The position numbers and the translations under genes are program-made. The notes under the pieces were generated by a model that was given only the letters and a program-made list of their open reading frames with translations, was not told the DNA's origin and searched no databases. A stretch of DNA of 64,000 bases from Dyadobacter sp. CY323 (GTDB lineage: Bacteria > Bacteroidota > Bacteroidia > Cytophagales > Spirosomataceae). The stretch is taken from NCBI RefSeq assembly GCF_021390245.1, contig NZ_JAJUXH010000017.1:1-64000 (forward strand), in the 5' to 3' direction. Below, piece after piece: positions 1-7,588 of this stretch (position 1 is its first letter; each line of letters starts with the position of its first letter).

Positions 1-1062
1 GGTTACAAATTCTTCTTTGAATGTGGTTTTCCCATTTACCTCAAACTGGCTATTTGTCAAAAGTTCGGTAAGCCGGTTCAACACTTTGTTGGAAGCATCG
101 GCCCATCGCAAAATTTCCGGGATCTCCGCTTTTTCTGTAAAGACTTTCCATAACCTTAATGGAATATTAAACCTGGAATGCGAGCTGATCTGCTGCTTTG
201 GCGTTTTCACCTTTTCCTGCATAAAAAACTCCCTGACCTGCTGTTCATTCATTTCGGGAAGCCAGTTGATTTTACAAACAAACTGATAATCCTTTTCCGC
301 CAGGTCACGCGCAGCCCACGCGGAAAGTTTTAAAACAGCCGGACCACTAAATCCCCAATGCGTCACAAGTAATGGACCACGCCACTCGTGTTTTGTCCCC
401 CCAATTTTGACCAACGTATCCTGAACGGAAACTCCCGCCAGAGGTAAGAGGTAATTATCAGGTGTATTAAATGTAAAAAGAGAAGGTAACGGCGTGATGA
501 TCTCGTGCCGATGTTCCTGAATCCAGTCGAAACTATCTTGTCTCGGATAACCTCCGGTCGCAATCAGTAACCGGTCTGCGATGATGGTTTCTTCATTATA
601 TAGTTTTAAAACAAAACCTTCCTCCATTCGCGAAAATGACTGAACGCCTACACTGGTGCGTATTTCAATGTTGAGTTGACGGGCGGTCCTGAGCAGACAT
701 TCGATAATGGTATGTGATGAATCCGTAACAGGGAACATGCGCCCATCCGCCTCGGTTTTGAGTTTTACACCTCTTTTTTCAAACCAGGATACAGTCGCAA
801 ACGCATCGAAAACCGGTAGCTGTCTCCGCAGCATTTTTTCACCTCTCGGGTAATTTTTAATGAAAAAACGAAGATCGGACGGATTGTGGGTGACATTGCA
901 TCTCCCGCCGCCCGAAATGCGGACTTTGTTTAAAACCGTTCTGTTCTTCTCTAAAATGGCAATGTTAGCTTCCGGAAAAGTCTCGGCCGCGGTGATCGCA
1001 GCCATAAATCCCGAAGCCCCGCCACCTACAATCACAATCTGCATAGCCTGTTCTTTGATCAT
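1..1062 (-). CDS. BaiN/HI0933-family FAD-dependent oxidoreductase, C-terminus cut by window edge
   Basis: The reading frame enters at the left window edge and starts at an ATG whose first base is 1062; a second in-frame ATG six codons later (1044) is the alternative start. About 354 residues are present of the 400-420 usual in the family. Near the N-terminus, residues 9-18 form the Rossmann FAD motif (IVIVGGGASG), followed by the family hallmark ISGGGRCNVTH, where the flavin is held. A central 'LLIATGGYP' segment fits the second nucleotide-binding strand. Members are cytosolic flavoproteins of mostly unknown substrate; BaiN in gut clostridia acts on bile acid intermediates, and that role should not be carried over here. 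The gene is divergent from the lysine-degradation pair at 1158. The family is confident, the substrate is unknown. Confidence 0.88.
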   Translation of the reverse strand, partial: MIKEQAMQIVIVGGGASGFMAAITAAETFPEANIAILEKNRTVLNKVRISGGGRCNVTHNPSDLRFFIKNYPRGEKMLRRQLPVFDAFATVSWFEKRGVKLKTEADGRMFPVTDSSHTIIECLLRTARQLNIEIRTSVGVQSFSRMEEGFVLKLYNEETIIADRLLIATGGYPRQDSFDWIQEHRHEIITPLPSLFTFNTPDNYLLPLAGVSVQDTLVKIGGTKHEWRGPLLVTHWGFSGPAVLKLSAWAARDLAEKDYQFVCKINWLPEMNEQQVREFFMQEKVKTPKQQISSHSRFNIPLRLWKVFTEKAEIPEILRWADASNKVLNRLTELLTNSQFEVNGKTTFKEEFVT

Positions 1063-1157
1063 ACAAAAATGAAATGTAAGTTTTAAAAACTGCAATTTCT
1101 TTTCATATCTTTCAAAATCACTTCGAATAATTTAATTAAAACCTCACATAACTATAC

Positions 1158-2210
1158 ATGCAAAAGATTCTCGTTATTGGGTTGGGTAAAGTAGGCTCAC
1201 TGGTAGGCATTTTGCTCTGTAAGCGGTTTGAAGTGACCGGTATCGATAAATCCCAGCCAGCCATTTTGGTCCCTTTTCCAGTTGTTACGGGAGACGTTAG
1301 CGACACTGCGTTTCTGGACAAGATCTTCGTTGGCTTTGAGGCGGTTGTCTCCTGTATGCCATATAATCTTAATTTGCCAATCGCGCAAAAGGCATTTCAA
1401 ACGGGTATCCATTATTTTGATCTCACCGAAGATGTCGGTACTACGGCTGCAATCCGGGAAATGGCCGAGAATAGTCGCAGTGTCTTCGCCCCTCAATGCG
1501 GACTTGCACCCGGATTCATCGGTATTGTAGGAATGGAGCTGGCCAGACGTTTTACGAAGTTGCGCGACATTGAATTACGTGTAGGTGCATTGCCGCGGTA
1601 TCCAAATGGATTAATGGGGTATTCGTTCACCTGGTCGCCGGCCGGGGTGGTAAATGAGTACATAAACGATGCCGAGGTGATCCACAATGGGGTGAAGAAA
1701 ATGGTGCCGTCACTTGAAGGCATTGAAATGATCAATATCGAAGGTCAGGAATTTGAGGCATTCAGTACCTCCGGCGGACTTGGTACTTTGTGTGAAACGC
1801 TGGAAGGAAGGCTGGATACCCTCAATTACAAGACGATACGGTATCCCGGACATTGCAGTCTGATGCGTTTTCTGCTTTATGAACTATGCCTCAAAGACAA
1901 GCGGGAACTGATCGAAAAGATACTTACAGAAGCCAAACCACCCGTGCAGCAGGACGTTGTGTATGTGTATGCGGTGGTCGAAGGCTGGAAAGAAAACCGC
2001 CTCGAGCGGGAAGAGTTTTACCGGGCCTATCATCCGATCGAAATTGACGGGCAGCACTGGCGGGCCATTTCCTGGACCACAGCTGCTTCCATTGCCTCCG
2101 TTGTCGAGATGGTGGCGGATGGGTTGTTACCTGACCAAGGTTTTATTAAACAGGAAGACATTGTGCTGAGAGATTTCCTTGCAACGTCAAACGGACAGTA
2201 TTTCAATTAA
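1158..2210 (+). CDS. saccharopine dehydrogenase family protein, probable lysine 6-dehydrogenase-like
   Basis: This 350-residue protein has an N-terminal Rossmann motif GLGKVG at residues 8-13 and a saccharopine-dehydrogenase C-terminal fold with the family pieces CGLAPGF, SFTWSPAGVVNEY and TSGGLGTLCETL. The length matches lysine 6-dehydrogenase and saccharopine reductase-type enzymes. Known members interconvert lysine, saccharopine and 2-aminoadipate 6-semialdehyde with NAD(P). The gene ends 14 bases before an ALDH7-type aldehyde dehydrogenase, the enzyme that oxidises exactly this semialdehyde, so a lysine-catabolic operon is likely. Whether it uses lysine directly (one-step deamination) or saccharopine cannot be told from the sequence. 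No clear ribosome binding site is visible, as is normal in this phylum. Confidence 0.87.
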   Translation: MQKILVIGLGKVGSLVGILLCKRFEVTGIDKSQPAILVPFPVVTGDVSDTAFLDKIFVGFEAVVSCMPYNLNLPIAQKAFQTGIHYFDLTEDVGTTAAIREMAENSRSVFAPQCGLAPGFIGIVGMELARRFTKLRDIELRVGALPRYPNGLMGYSFTWSPAGVVNEYINDAEVIHNGVKKMVPSLEGIEMINIEGQEFEAFSTSGGLGTLCETLEGRLDTLNYKTIRYPGHCSLMRFLLYELCLKDKRELIEKILTEAKPPVQQDVVYVYAVVEGWKENRLEREEFYRAYHPIEIDGQHWRAISWTTAASIASVVEMVADGLLPDQGFIKQEDIVLRDFLATSNGQYFN

Positions 2211-2223
2211 ACCATCGACTAAT

Positions 2224-3762
2224 ATGATCGATATTGGAGAGGTATTAAAACAGCTGGGCATTGCGCAGATCAACAACGGTGTGAGTACCGGCATTAAAAA
2301 CTGGTATGGTGACGGAGATGTGCTGGCTTCGTTTTCGCCGGTAGATGGCCGGAAGATTGCAGAGGTTAATCAAGCCGAACAGGCTGATTACGATAAGGTT
2401 GTCGAAAAGTCACTTCAGGCATTCAAAGTATGGCGAATGGTACCGGCTCCCAAACGCGGGGAAATTGTCAGGCAAATGGGGGAGCAGCTGAGGAAACATA
2501 AACAGGCGCTGAGTACCCTTGTAAGTTATGAAATGGGCAAAAGCTTGCAGGAAGGACTGGGAGAGGTTCAGGAAATGATCGATATCTGTGATTTTGCTGT
2601 CGGAATATCGCGCCAGTTATACGGTTTGAGCATGCACAGCGAGCGTTTCCAGCATCGTATGTATGAACAATGGCATCCGCTCGGCGTTGTAGGCATTATT
2701 TCCGCATTTAATTTTCCGGTGGCTGTCTGGTCCTGGAATGCAATGCTGGCGTGGGTGTGCGGCGATGTGTGTGTATGGAAACCGTCGGAGAAGACCCCGT
2801 TAACTGCCATTGCTTGTCAGGAAATTATCAAAACAGTCTTAAAGGAAAATAATGTCCCCGAGGGAGTTTCTTCCATTGTGGTTGGGGGAAAAGAAGTGGG
2901 TGCGTGGCTCGCGAGTGATACCCGAATTGCACTCGTGTCGGCGACAGGAAGTACTCCAATGGGCAGGTCGGTCGGAGAGGTTGTGGCGGGGAGACTGGGC
3001 AAAAGCTTGCTGGAACTAGGTGGTAACAACGCAATTATAGTAACACCGTCAGCAGATCTGAGCATTGCGATCCCCGGCATTGTGTTCGGAGCAGTGGGTA
3101 CGGCGGGCCAAAGATGCACGTCTACCAGAAGGTTGATCGTCCAGGCCGGTATTTATGAGGAAGTAAAAAACAGACTTACTAAAGCCTATTCACAATTAAG
3201 AATCGGGAATCCGCTGGACGCAAACATTCATGTTGGACCATTAATTGACAAAAGAGCGGTGGCTCAATATCAGGCTTCCGTTGAAAAAATAAGAGCTGCC
3301 GGTGGAAAATTCATTGTGGAGCCTGCGGTACTGGCTGGTCAGGGATATGAGTCGGGCTGCTATGTAGTACCATGCATTGCCGAGGTAGAGAACAGTTACC
3401 CGGTCGTTCAGCACGAGACCTTCGCGCCCATTTTGTATTTAATCAAATATGAAACATTGGAGGAGGCGATTAACATTCAGAATGATGTACCTCAGGGACT
3501 GTCGTCGGCCATTTTTACGTTGAATATCAGAGAATCGGAACAATTTCTGTCGCAAGCCGGATCAGATTGCGGCATCGCCAATGTGAACATTGGTACCTCC
3601 GGAGCTGAGATCGGCGGTGCATTCGGCGGAGAAAAGGAGACGGGTGGAGGGCGCGAATCTGGGTCAGACGCTTGGAAAGCATATATGCGCCGTCAGACAA
3701 ATACCATTAATTATGGTGCAACGTTGCCGCTTGCGCAGGGAATAAAGTTTGAGATTGAGTGA
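2224..3762 (+). CDS. ALDH7-type aldehyde dehydrogenase (2-aminoadipate semialdehyde / piperideine-6-carboxylate dehydrogenase)
   Basis: The protein is 512 residues from the ATG at 2224; an upstream in-frame ATG at 2179 lies inside the preceding gene and is less likely. It has the aldehyde dehydrogenase catalytic Glu at residue 264 (LLELGG) and nucleophilic Cys at 298 (GTAGQRCTS), plus the NAD-site segments ISAFNFPVAVW and WKPSEKTPLT that are characteristic of the ALDH7 (antiquitin/AmaB) group. That group oxidises 2-aminoadipate semialdehyde, in equilibrium with piperideine-6-carboxylate, to 2-aminoadipate. It follows the saccharopine/lysine dehydrogenase-like gene by 13 bases, consistent with co-transcription and with lysine catabolism. 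The family call is strong; substrate assignment is inferred from family and neighbour. Confidence 0.92.
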   Translation: MIDIGEVLKQLGIAQINNGVSTGIKNWYGDGDVLASFSPVDGRKIAEVNQAEQADYDKVVEKSLQAFKVWRMVPAPKRGEIVRQMGEQLRKHKQALSTLVSYEMGKSLQEGLGEVQEMIDICDFAVGISRQLYGLSMHSERFQHRMYEQWHPLGVVGIISAFNFPVAVWSWNAMLAWVCGDVCVWKPSEKTPLTAIACQEIIKTVLKENNVPEGVSSIVVGGKEVGAWLASDTRIALVSATGSTPMGRSVGEVVAGRLGKSLLELGGNNAIIVTPSADLSIAIPGIVFGAVGTAGQRCTSTRRLIVQAGIYEEVKNRLTKAYSQLRIGNPLDANIHVGPLIDKRAVAQYQASVEKIRAAGGKFIVEPAVLAGQGYESGCYVVPCIAEVENSYPVVQHETFAPILYLIKYETLEEAINIQNDVPQGLSSAIFTLNIRESEQFLSQAGSDCGIANVNIGTSGAEIGGAFGGEKETGGGRESGSDAWKAYMRRQTNTINYGATLPLAQGIKFEIE

Positions 3763-3780
3763 CATAAATTTTTAACTTTG
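3748..3780 (+). promoter_or_regulatory. Bacteroidota-type promoter for the PqqD/B2/kinase block
   Basis: TTTG at 3748-3751 and TAACTTTG at 3773-3780 match the Bacteroidota sigma-factor consensus TTTG and TAnnTTTG with a 21-base spacer. The site overlaps the last codons of the aldehyde dehydrogenase and ends 39 bases before the PqqD-like ATG at 3820, so the block that follows appears to be its own transcription unit. Confidence 0.65.
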
Positions 3781-3819
3781 TAGAGGGAGCACACATTATC
3801 ATTCCTTTCTACTATTAAT

Positions 3820-4086
3820 ATGAAATATCAATTAACCTCAAATCAGATTTCGTCAAAAGTAGCTGGCGAAACCGTTATCTTAAATCATAACAAAGGTGCT
3901 TACTACGGATTGGACGAAGTGGGTGTAGTAATTTGGGATGCACTGGAACAAGGTCCGCAGACAATCGATTCACTTTGTGAAGCTGTGACTAATGCATATG
4001 AAGTGGATTCGGATACCTGCAAAGCGGATATTGACCATTTAATGAACGATTTGATTTCGGAAAAACTGGTGGAAATAATCAAATAG
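3820..4086 (+). CDS. PqqD-like peptide-recognition (RRE) protein
   Basis: This 88-residue protein has the PqqD winged-helix layout: an N-terminal beta hairpin with the pattern 'VILNHNKGAYYGLDEVG' (about residues 19-35), then 'IWDALEQG' and a helical C-terminal half ending in 'LISEKLVEII'. Stand-alone PqqD-like proteins in peptide-modification loci bind leader peptides and hand them to modifying enzymes. It is the first gene of a tight four-gene unit with a lasso-type B2 protein three bases downstream. There are no pqqABCE genes nearby, so a role in PQQ synthesis is not supported. What it recognises here is unknown because no precursor peptide gene is visible. Confidence 0.86.
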   Translation: MKYQLTSNQISSKVAGETVILNHNKGAYYGLDEVGVVIWDALEQGPQTIDSLCEAVTNAYEVDSDTCKADIDHLMNDLISEKLVEIIK

Positions 4087-4089
4087 GAT

Positions 4090-4530
4090 TTGGGACGATT
4101 GGGAAGGCTGATAGGCAAATGGCAAAAGCTGCCAACTTCCGGGAAACTGATTTTCCTGAAAGCATCTGCTTGCTTACTCCTCATTAAAACCGGACTGACT
4201 ATTTTACCTTTCTCTTTTTTTAGAAAAGCATTTCACTGGTTTACCAGTACCCGATCTTCAAAAGAGTTTTCGGCGATAGAAATTAACCGGATCGTTTGGG
4301 CAGTGGACACTGCCGCCAATCTGCTTCCATTTGAACTGCTTTGCCTTCCACGCGCGCTTGCAACCAAATACCTGCTGCGGGAGGCACCGGAACTGACACT
4401 CGAAATTGGTATCGAAATTAATCCAGCGAAACAATTTGAGGCACATGCCTGGGTCGAGCGAAACGGGAATATAATCATCGGGGACTGGCCCAAAACAATT
4501 TCCTACCAAAGGATTTGGGTCTGGGAATAA
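4090..4530 (+). CDS. lasso peptide biosynthesis B2-like protein (transglutaminase-fold peptidase)
   Basis: The 146-residue protein probably starts at TTG 4090, three bases after the PqqD-like stop. The C-terminal half has the B2 signature: Cys85 in 'LLCLPRALA', His119 in 'EAHAWVE' and a candidate Asp132 in 'IIGDW', the Cys-His-Asp triad of the transglutaminase-like fold. The N-terminal half is hydrophobic (about residues 21-45), as in many B2 proteins. Family members cut the leader from lasso precursor peptides, working with a PqqD-like B1 partner, which is the preceding gene here. No asparagine-synthetase-like lasso cyclase and no precursor are found beside it, so the substrate is uncertain. 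Confidence 0.88.
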   Translation: MGRLGRLIGKWQKLPTSGKLIFLKASACLLLIKTGLTILPFSFFRKAFHWFTSTRSSKEFSAIEINRIVWAVDTAANLLPFELLCLPRALATKYLLREAPELTLEIGIEINPAKQFEAHAWVERNGNIIIGDWPKTISYQRIWVWE

Positions 4531-4546
4531 CTTTCAACTAACACAC

Positions 4547-5473
4547 ATGCATGCTTACAAAGCCTTCGGCTTAAATATTTCCTCCGAAATTCCATTGCCC
4601 GAGCTAATCGAAGGTGATCCGGCTGGAAATGTAGACCTTATTATTAAAATAGGCGATTTTAACCTTCCTAAATTAAGAAAGACCCAAATTTATAGGCGAG
4701 GTATACGTGCGGACTTTGGGCAGGATTTAAGTGGTAATCTTTATCTTACCTGGGAGCATTTAGCGGCTTTCCAGGCTTCTGAGGGCAATGTGCTCACAGT
4801 TTTACCTTATACCCAGGATCCCAATTTATTGAGTCTTTTCACCGTTAGTGAAGCTATGGGACTTATTTTGTTTCAAAAGGGTTACTTTCTATTGCACGCC
4901 AGTTCCGTTCTTGTCGGCGATGAAGCCTGGTGTTTCATGGGCAGTCCTGGTGCAGGCAAGTCCACTACCGCTGCTGCGTTTATTAAAGCCGGTTGTAAGT
5001 TATTAAGCGATGATCTGACAGCCATTGATTTCAATTCCAGTAATGTACCTTATATTATCCCCGCGTATCCGCAGCTGAAAATTTGGGATAAAACGGTGAA
5101 TGGTCTCGAGTATGATAAAACAGATCTTCAACCTGTAAGTGAAGGTGTTAATAAATTTTCGTATCAGCCCAAACAAGGATTTCCATCAGAGCCGGTCAGG
5201 TTAGGGAAAATTATTTTCCTGCATAAAGCGAGAAATAAAAAAAGCTCACAGCCATTAAATGCGGTTGAAATACCGACCGAACTTCTTAAAAACTTTCCAT
5301 TACCCGTTATTCTTTTATCTGGCGATGCCTTGAAAATACATTTTTTACAAAGTTTCAAATGCGCAAAATCGGCGGATATCATACAGAAAAGAAGACCCGA
5401 AGGATTTGATAAGCTGGCAAGTTGGGTTGAAGAAAGTGTGTCAATTTTTGTTAACAGCGAAATGAATGTTTGA
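4547..5473 (+). CDS. HPr kinase-like serine kinase of peptide-modification loci
   Basis: The 308-residue protein carries a Walker A motif at residues 132-140 (GSPGAGKST), a preceding 'LLHASSV' block around residue 117 and an acidic pair at 155-156 in 'LLSDDLTAI', the layout of HPr-kinase-related proteins. It lacks the N-terminal domain of true HprK and has a divergent N-terminal half. Related kinases in lasso clusters of paeninodin type phosphorylate the C-terminal residue of the precursor; others accompany exosortase systems. It lies 16 bases after the B2 gene and overlaps the next gene by 8 bases, so it is part of the same unit. The phosphate acceptor is not known. Confidence 0.85.
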   Translation: MHAYKAFGLNISSEIPLPELIEGDPAGNVDLIIKIGDFNLPKLRKTQIYRRGIRADFGQDLSGNLYLTWEHLAAFQASEGNVLTVLPYTQDPNLLSLFTVSEAMGLILFQKGYFLLHASSVLVGDEAWCFMGSPGAGKSTTAAAFIKAGCKLLSDDLTAIDFNSSNVPYIIPAYPQLKIWDKTVNGLEYDKTDLQPVSEGVNKFSYQPKQGFPSEPVRLGKIIFLHKARNKKSSQPLNAVEIPTELLKNFPLPVILLSGDALKIHFLQSFKCAKSADIIQKRRPEGFDKLASWVEESVSIFVNSEMNV

Positions 5474-6554
5474 AACTGTTTCGCCTGAATTAACCTCGTT
5501 GATCACGGCATGTCTCGACCTGCCAAAGCCCGCATCAACAGACAAATTGAATGCAGTCAAACTGCAGAAAATGCTTAAATGGCACCGCATCAGGCCTCAG
5601 TATCTTTCTTACGCGCACACAAACCAGTTGACTTTTCCCGGCCAGGATTTGCTTGCCAGGGAATCTCAGGAAATTGCGATTATCAATTTATTTCTCTCGA
5701 AAGAAGTTTTACGGATTTCTAATGCATTCCAGAATAACAACATACTTTGTTATGCGTACAAAGGAATTCTCTGGGCTCAGTGGTTATATGGAAATTTTGG
5801 AAACCGTGAGGCCGGAGATATTGATCTGCTGGTCGCGCCGTCGGACTTTGATCGGGCACTGAACATCCTGAGATCCGACTGTGGATATGCACCAGATGCA
5901 TATCGTATCTTTTTGTTGAATAATGAAGACACCCGCCGCTCTTTCTTCGCGACGGACTATCACGTATTATTGGGTAGGGAGCAGGATTCAACTACAGTGG
6001 AATTGCATTGGCAGGTCGCTTACCCGCGACTCGATTTCAAGCTTCCACCAGGAGAATGGGCTAAATATAGGCAGCGTTATTCTATCCTGAGAGAAGATTT
6101 GAATGGTTTTATAAATGAGTACCAACTTTTACTACTACTCGTTCATCACGGTGGCAAGGAGAAATGGAGCAGTCTGAAATACATTGCGGACTTCGCTGCC
6201 TACATGAACAGGTACGGACACGTTACCGATTGGGGCAAGGTATTTAAACTAGCGAAAGACAAAGGGATCTGCACACTTCTGACCTGGAGTCTCGGTATAC
6301 TGAAAGGTCTTGGCATGGAATGGAAAAAGGAATGGCCCGAAAATATCCATGCCGAAGATATCGGGCCATTCTTGAAGAATTGGGAGACCATGCCGAAGCA
6401 GCCGTCCAATTCCACATTACCTTATCTGAAACAAAGCCTCGCTGTTCATGATGGATTGGCAAATAAAGCAAGTGTTGCCATTCAGCATCTTAAGTACCTG
6501 TCCCACTGGAAACTGATCATGCACAAGGCTCGCTGGTATCGGAACAATGCCTAG
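5466..6554 (+). CDS. nucleotidyltransferase-fold protein (NTP_transf_5 type)
   Basis: This 362-residue protein matches the 'uncharacterised nucleotidyltransferase' group: an N-terminal helical part, then 'YAYKGILWAQWLYGN' and the polymerase-beta-like motif 'REAGDIDLLV' with the acidic pair Asp118/Asp120, then an 'ELHWQV' strand and a helical C-terminal half. Members often sit in RiPP, lasso and capsule loci next to PqqD-like and B2 proteins; their chemistry is largely undefined. It overlaps the kinase gene by 8 bases, suggesting translational coupling, and ends 4 bases into the convergent aldose epimerase gene. The family is reasonably clear, the function is not. Confidence 0.83.
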   Translation: MFETVSPELTSLITACLDLPKPASTDKLNAVKLQKMLKWHRIRPQYLSYAHTNQLTFPGQDLLARESQEIAIINLFLSKEVLRISNAFQNNNILCYAYKGILWAQWLYGNFGNREAGDIDLLVAPSDFDRALNILRSDCGYAPDAYRIFLLNNEDTRRSFFATDYHVLLGREQDSTTVELHWQVAYPRLDFKLPPGEWAKYRQRYSILREDLNGFINEYQLLLLLVHHGGKEKWSSLKYIADFAAYMNRYGHVTDWGKVFKLAKDKGICTLLTWSLGILKGLGMEWKKEWPENIHAEDIGPFLKNWETMPKQPSNSTLPYLKQSLAVHDGLANKASVAIQHLKYLSHWKLIMHKARWYRNNA

Positions 6555-7498
6555 GTAAGCCGAACCGTTATTCGCCCGGTAATATGCGTTCCGGGAGCCA
6601 GAATATTGAGACCGTCGCCAGAATTGAAAGAATCCACATTTGCGGTAAGAGGCTCAATGGCAACGCAATCCCGTGCCGGAGGCGTATATACCACCAGGTG
6701 ATTGAATTTTCCTTCACCTGTTTCTTGTATGATCTGAACCGTCACTTTCTGATTTTCAGAAATCAGTTCCGTCACGGCATCGATTCCGGGCTGGTCTATA
6801 ATGAAACAGTTGTCAAATGCTTTCCGGTAAAGTAGAGTGGGTTTTTCCAGGTAAAACGGTTCTCTGCCAATAGGAATCTGATTATTGTCAAATGCCACAA
6901 TTTCATTGGATGGAATGCTGATTTTCCAGGCATCTGCCTGTTCATCACCGATCTGGAAATAGGGATGCCAGCCAAACATAACCGGACAATTTTCAGAGCC
7001 GGTATTTTTTGCTTCGTAGTTTAATGTAAATCTGCCATCTTCATGCAGGCTGTAAAGCACTGAGAAATGTACTTGAAATGGGTATCCATCCACATTTTCC
7101 AATGTAAAGGAAAGCTTTATGGAAGCATGGTCTGCGTGAACCAACTGCTCTTCGAGGCGAAATGCCTTTTTACGCACCAATCCGTGGATCGCATTTAAGT
7201 TACCGGTTTCATTTTTCTCCAGTTGGTATTCTTTACCGTAGAATTTATATTTTCCGTCAGGTATGCGGCTTGCAAATGGAAAAAGCAATTCGCTGGCACT
7301 CCTTGAATCTTCAACCAGCAAATGCGGTGTAGGAGGTGTTTTTAGAATGGAAAAAAGAGTAAGATGCTTTCGTAGTGAGAGTTGCCGCACGATTCCTCCA
7401 AGCTCAGGGATGATAACACATCTGTTCCCACTTACCGTTTCCTGGATTACAAATTCGGTTAGTTCTCCAAATTGTTGTTTAAATATTTCAAAGGCCAT
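6551..7498 (-). CDS. aldose 1-epimerase family protein
   Basis: The call is 315 residues from ATG 7498 (MAFEIFKQQFGEL); an in-frame ATG at 7531 would add 11 residues but lies in the U-tract region of the ftsH terminator, so the shorter start is preferred. The protein has the galactose mutarotase pattern: 'NAIHGLVRKKAF' with one conserved His and 'GWHPYFQIGD' with the second, and a late 'VAIEPLTANVDSFN' carrying the conserved Glu. These enzymes interconvert alpha and beta anomers of hexoses in the cytosol. It is convergent with the nucleotidyltransferase gene and overlaps its end by 4 bases, and is not obviously related to that unit. The exact sugar cannot be read from the sequence. Confidence 0.9.
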   Translation of the reverse strand: MAFEIFKQQFGELTEFVIQETVSGNRCVIIPELGGIVRQLSLRKHLTLFSILKTPPTPHLLVEDSRSASELLFPFASRIPDGKYKFYGKEYQLEKNETGNLNAIHGLVRKKAFRLEEQLVHADHASIKLSFTLENVDGYPFQVHFSVLYSLHEDGRFTLNYEAKNTGSENCPVMFGWHPYFQIGDEQADAWKISIPSNEIVAFDNNQIPIGREPFYLEKPTLLYRKAFDNCFIIDQPGIDAVTELISENQKVTVQIIQETGEGKFNHLVVYTPPARDCVAIEPLTANVDSFNSGDGLNILAPGTHITGRITVRLT

Positions 7499-7538
7499 AT
7501 TACGGAGGTTAGATATAGGATACTGAGGCAAAAATAAT

Positions 7539-7563
7539 AGCCGGGCAAATTATTTGTCCGGCT
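7539..7563 (-). terminator. intrinsic terminator of ftsH
   Basis: The arms 7539-7549 (AGCCGGGCAAA) and 7553-7563 (TTTGTCCGGCT) pair over 11 positions with one G-U. In the minus direction the hairpin is followed by ATTATTTTTG. It sits 26 bases after the ftsH stop. Confidence 0.8.
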
Positions 7564-7588
7564 ATCTGTATTTATTTGAAAAATAGGT

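Noticed and set aside
3820..5473. PqqD-like and B2 genes as part of PQQ biosynthesis or a complete lasso peptide cluster
   Set aside because: pqqABCE genes are absent, and the lasso cyclase and precursor are absent as well. I report it as an incomplete or different system instead.
7529..7536. TATTTTTG on the minus strand as a promoter for the aldose epimerase
   Set aside because: It coincides with the T-run after the ftsH terminator stem, and no TTTG lies at the right distance upstream.
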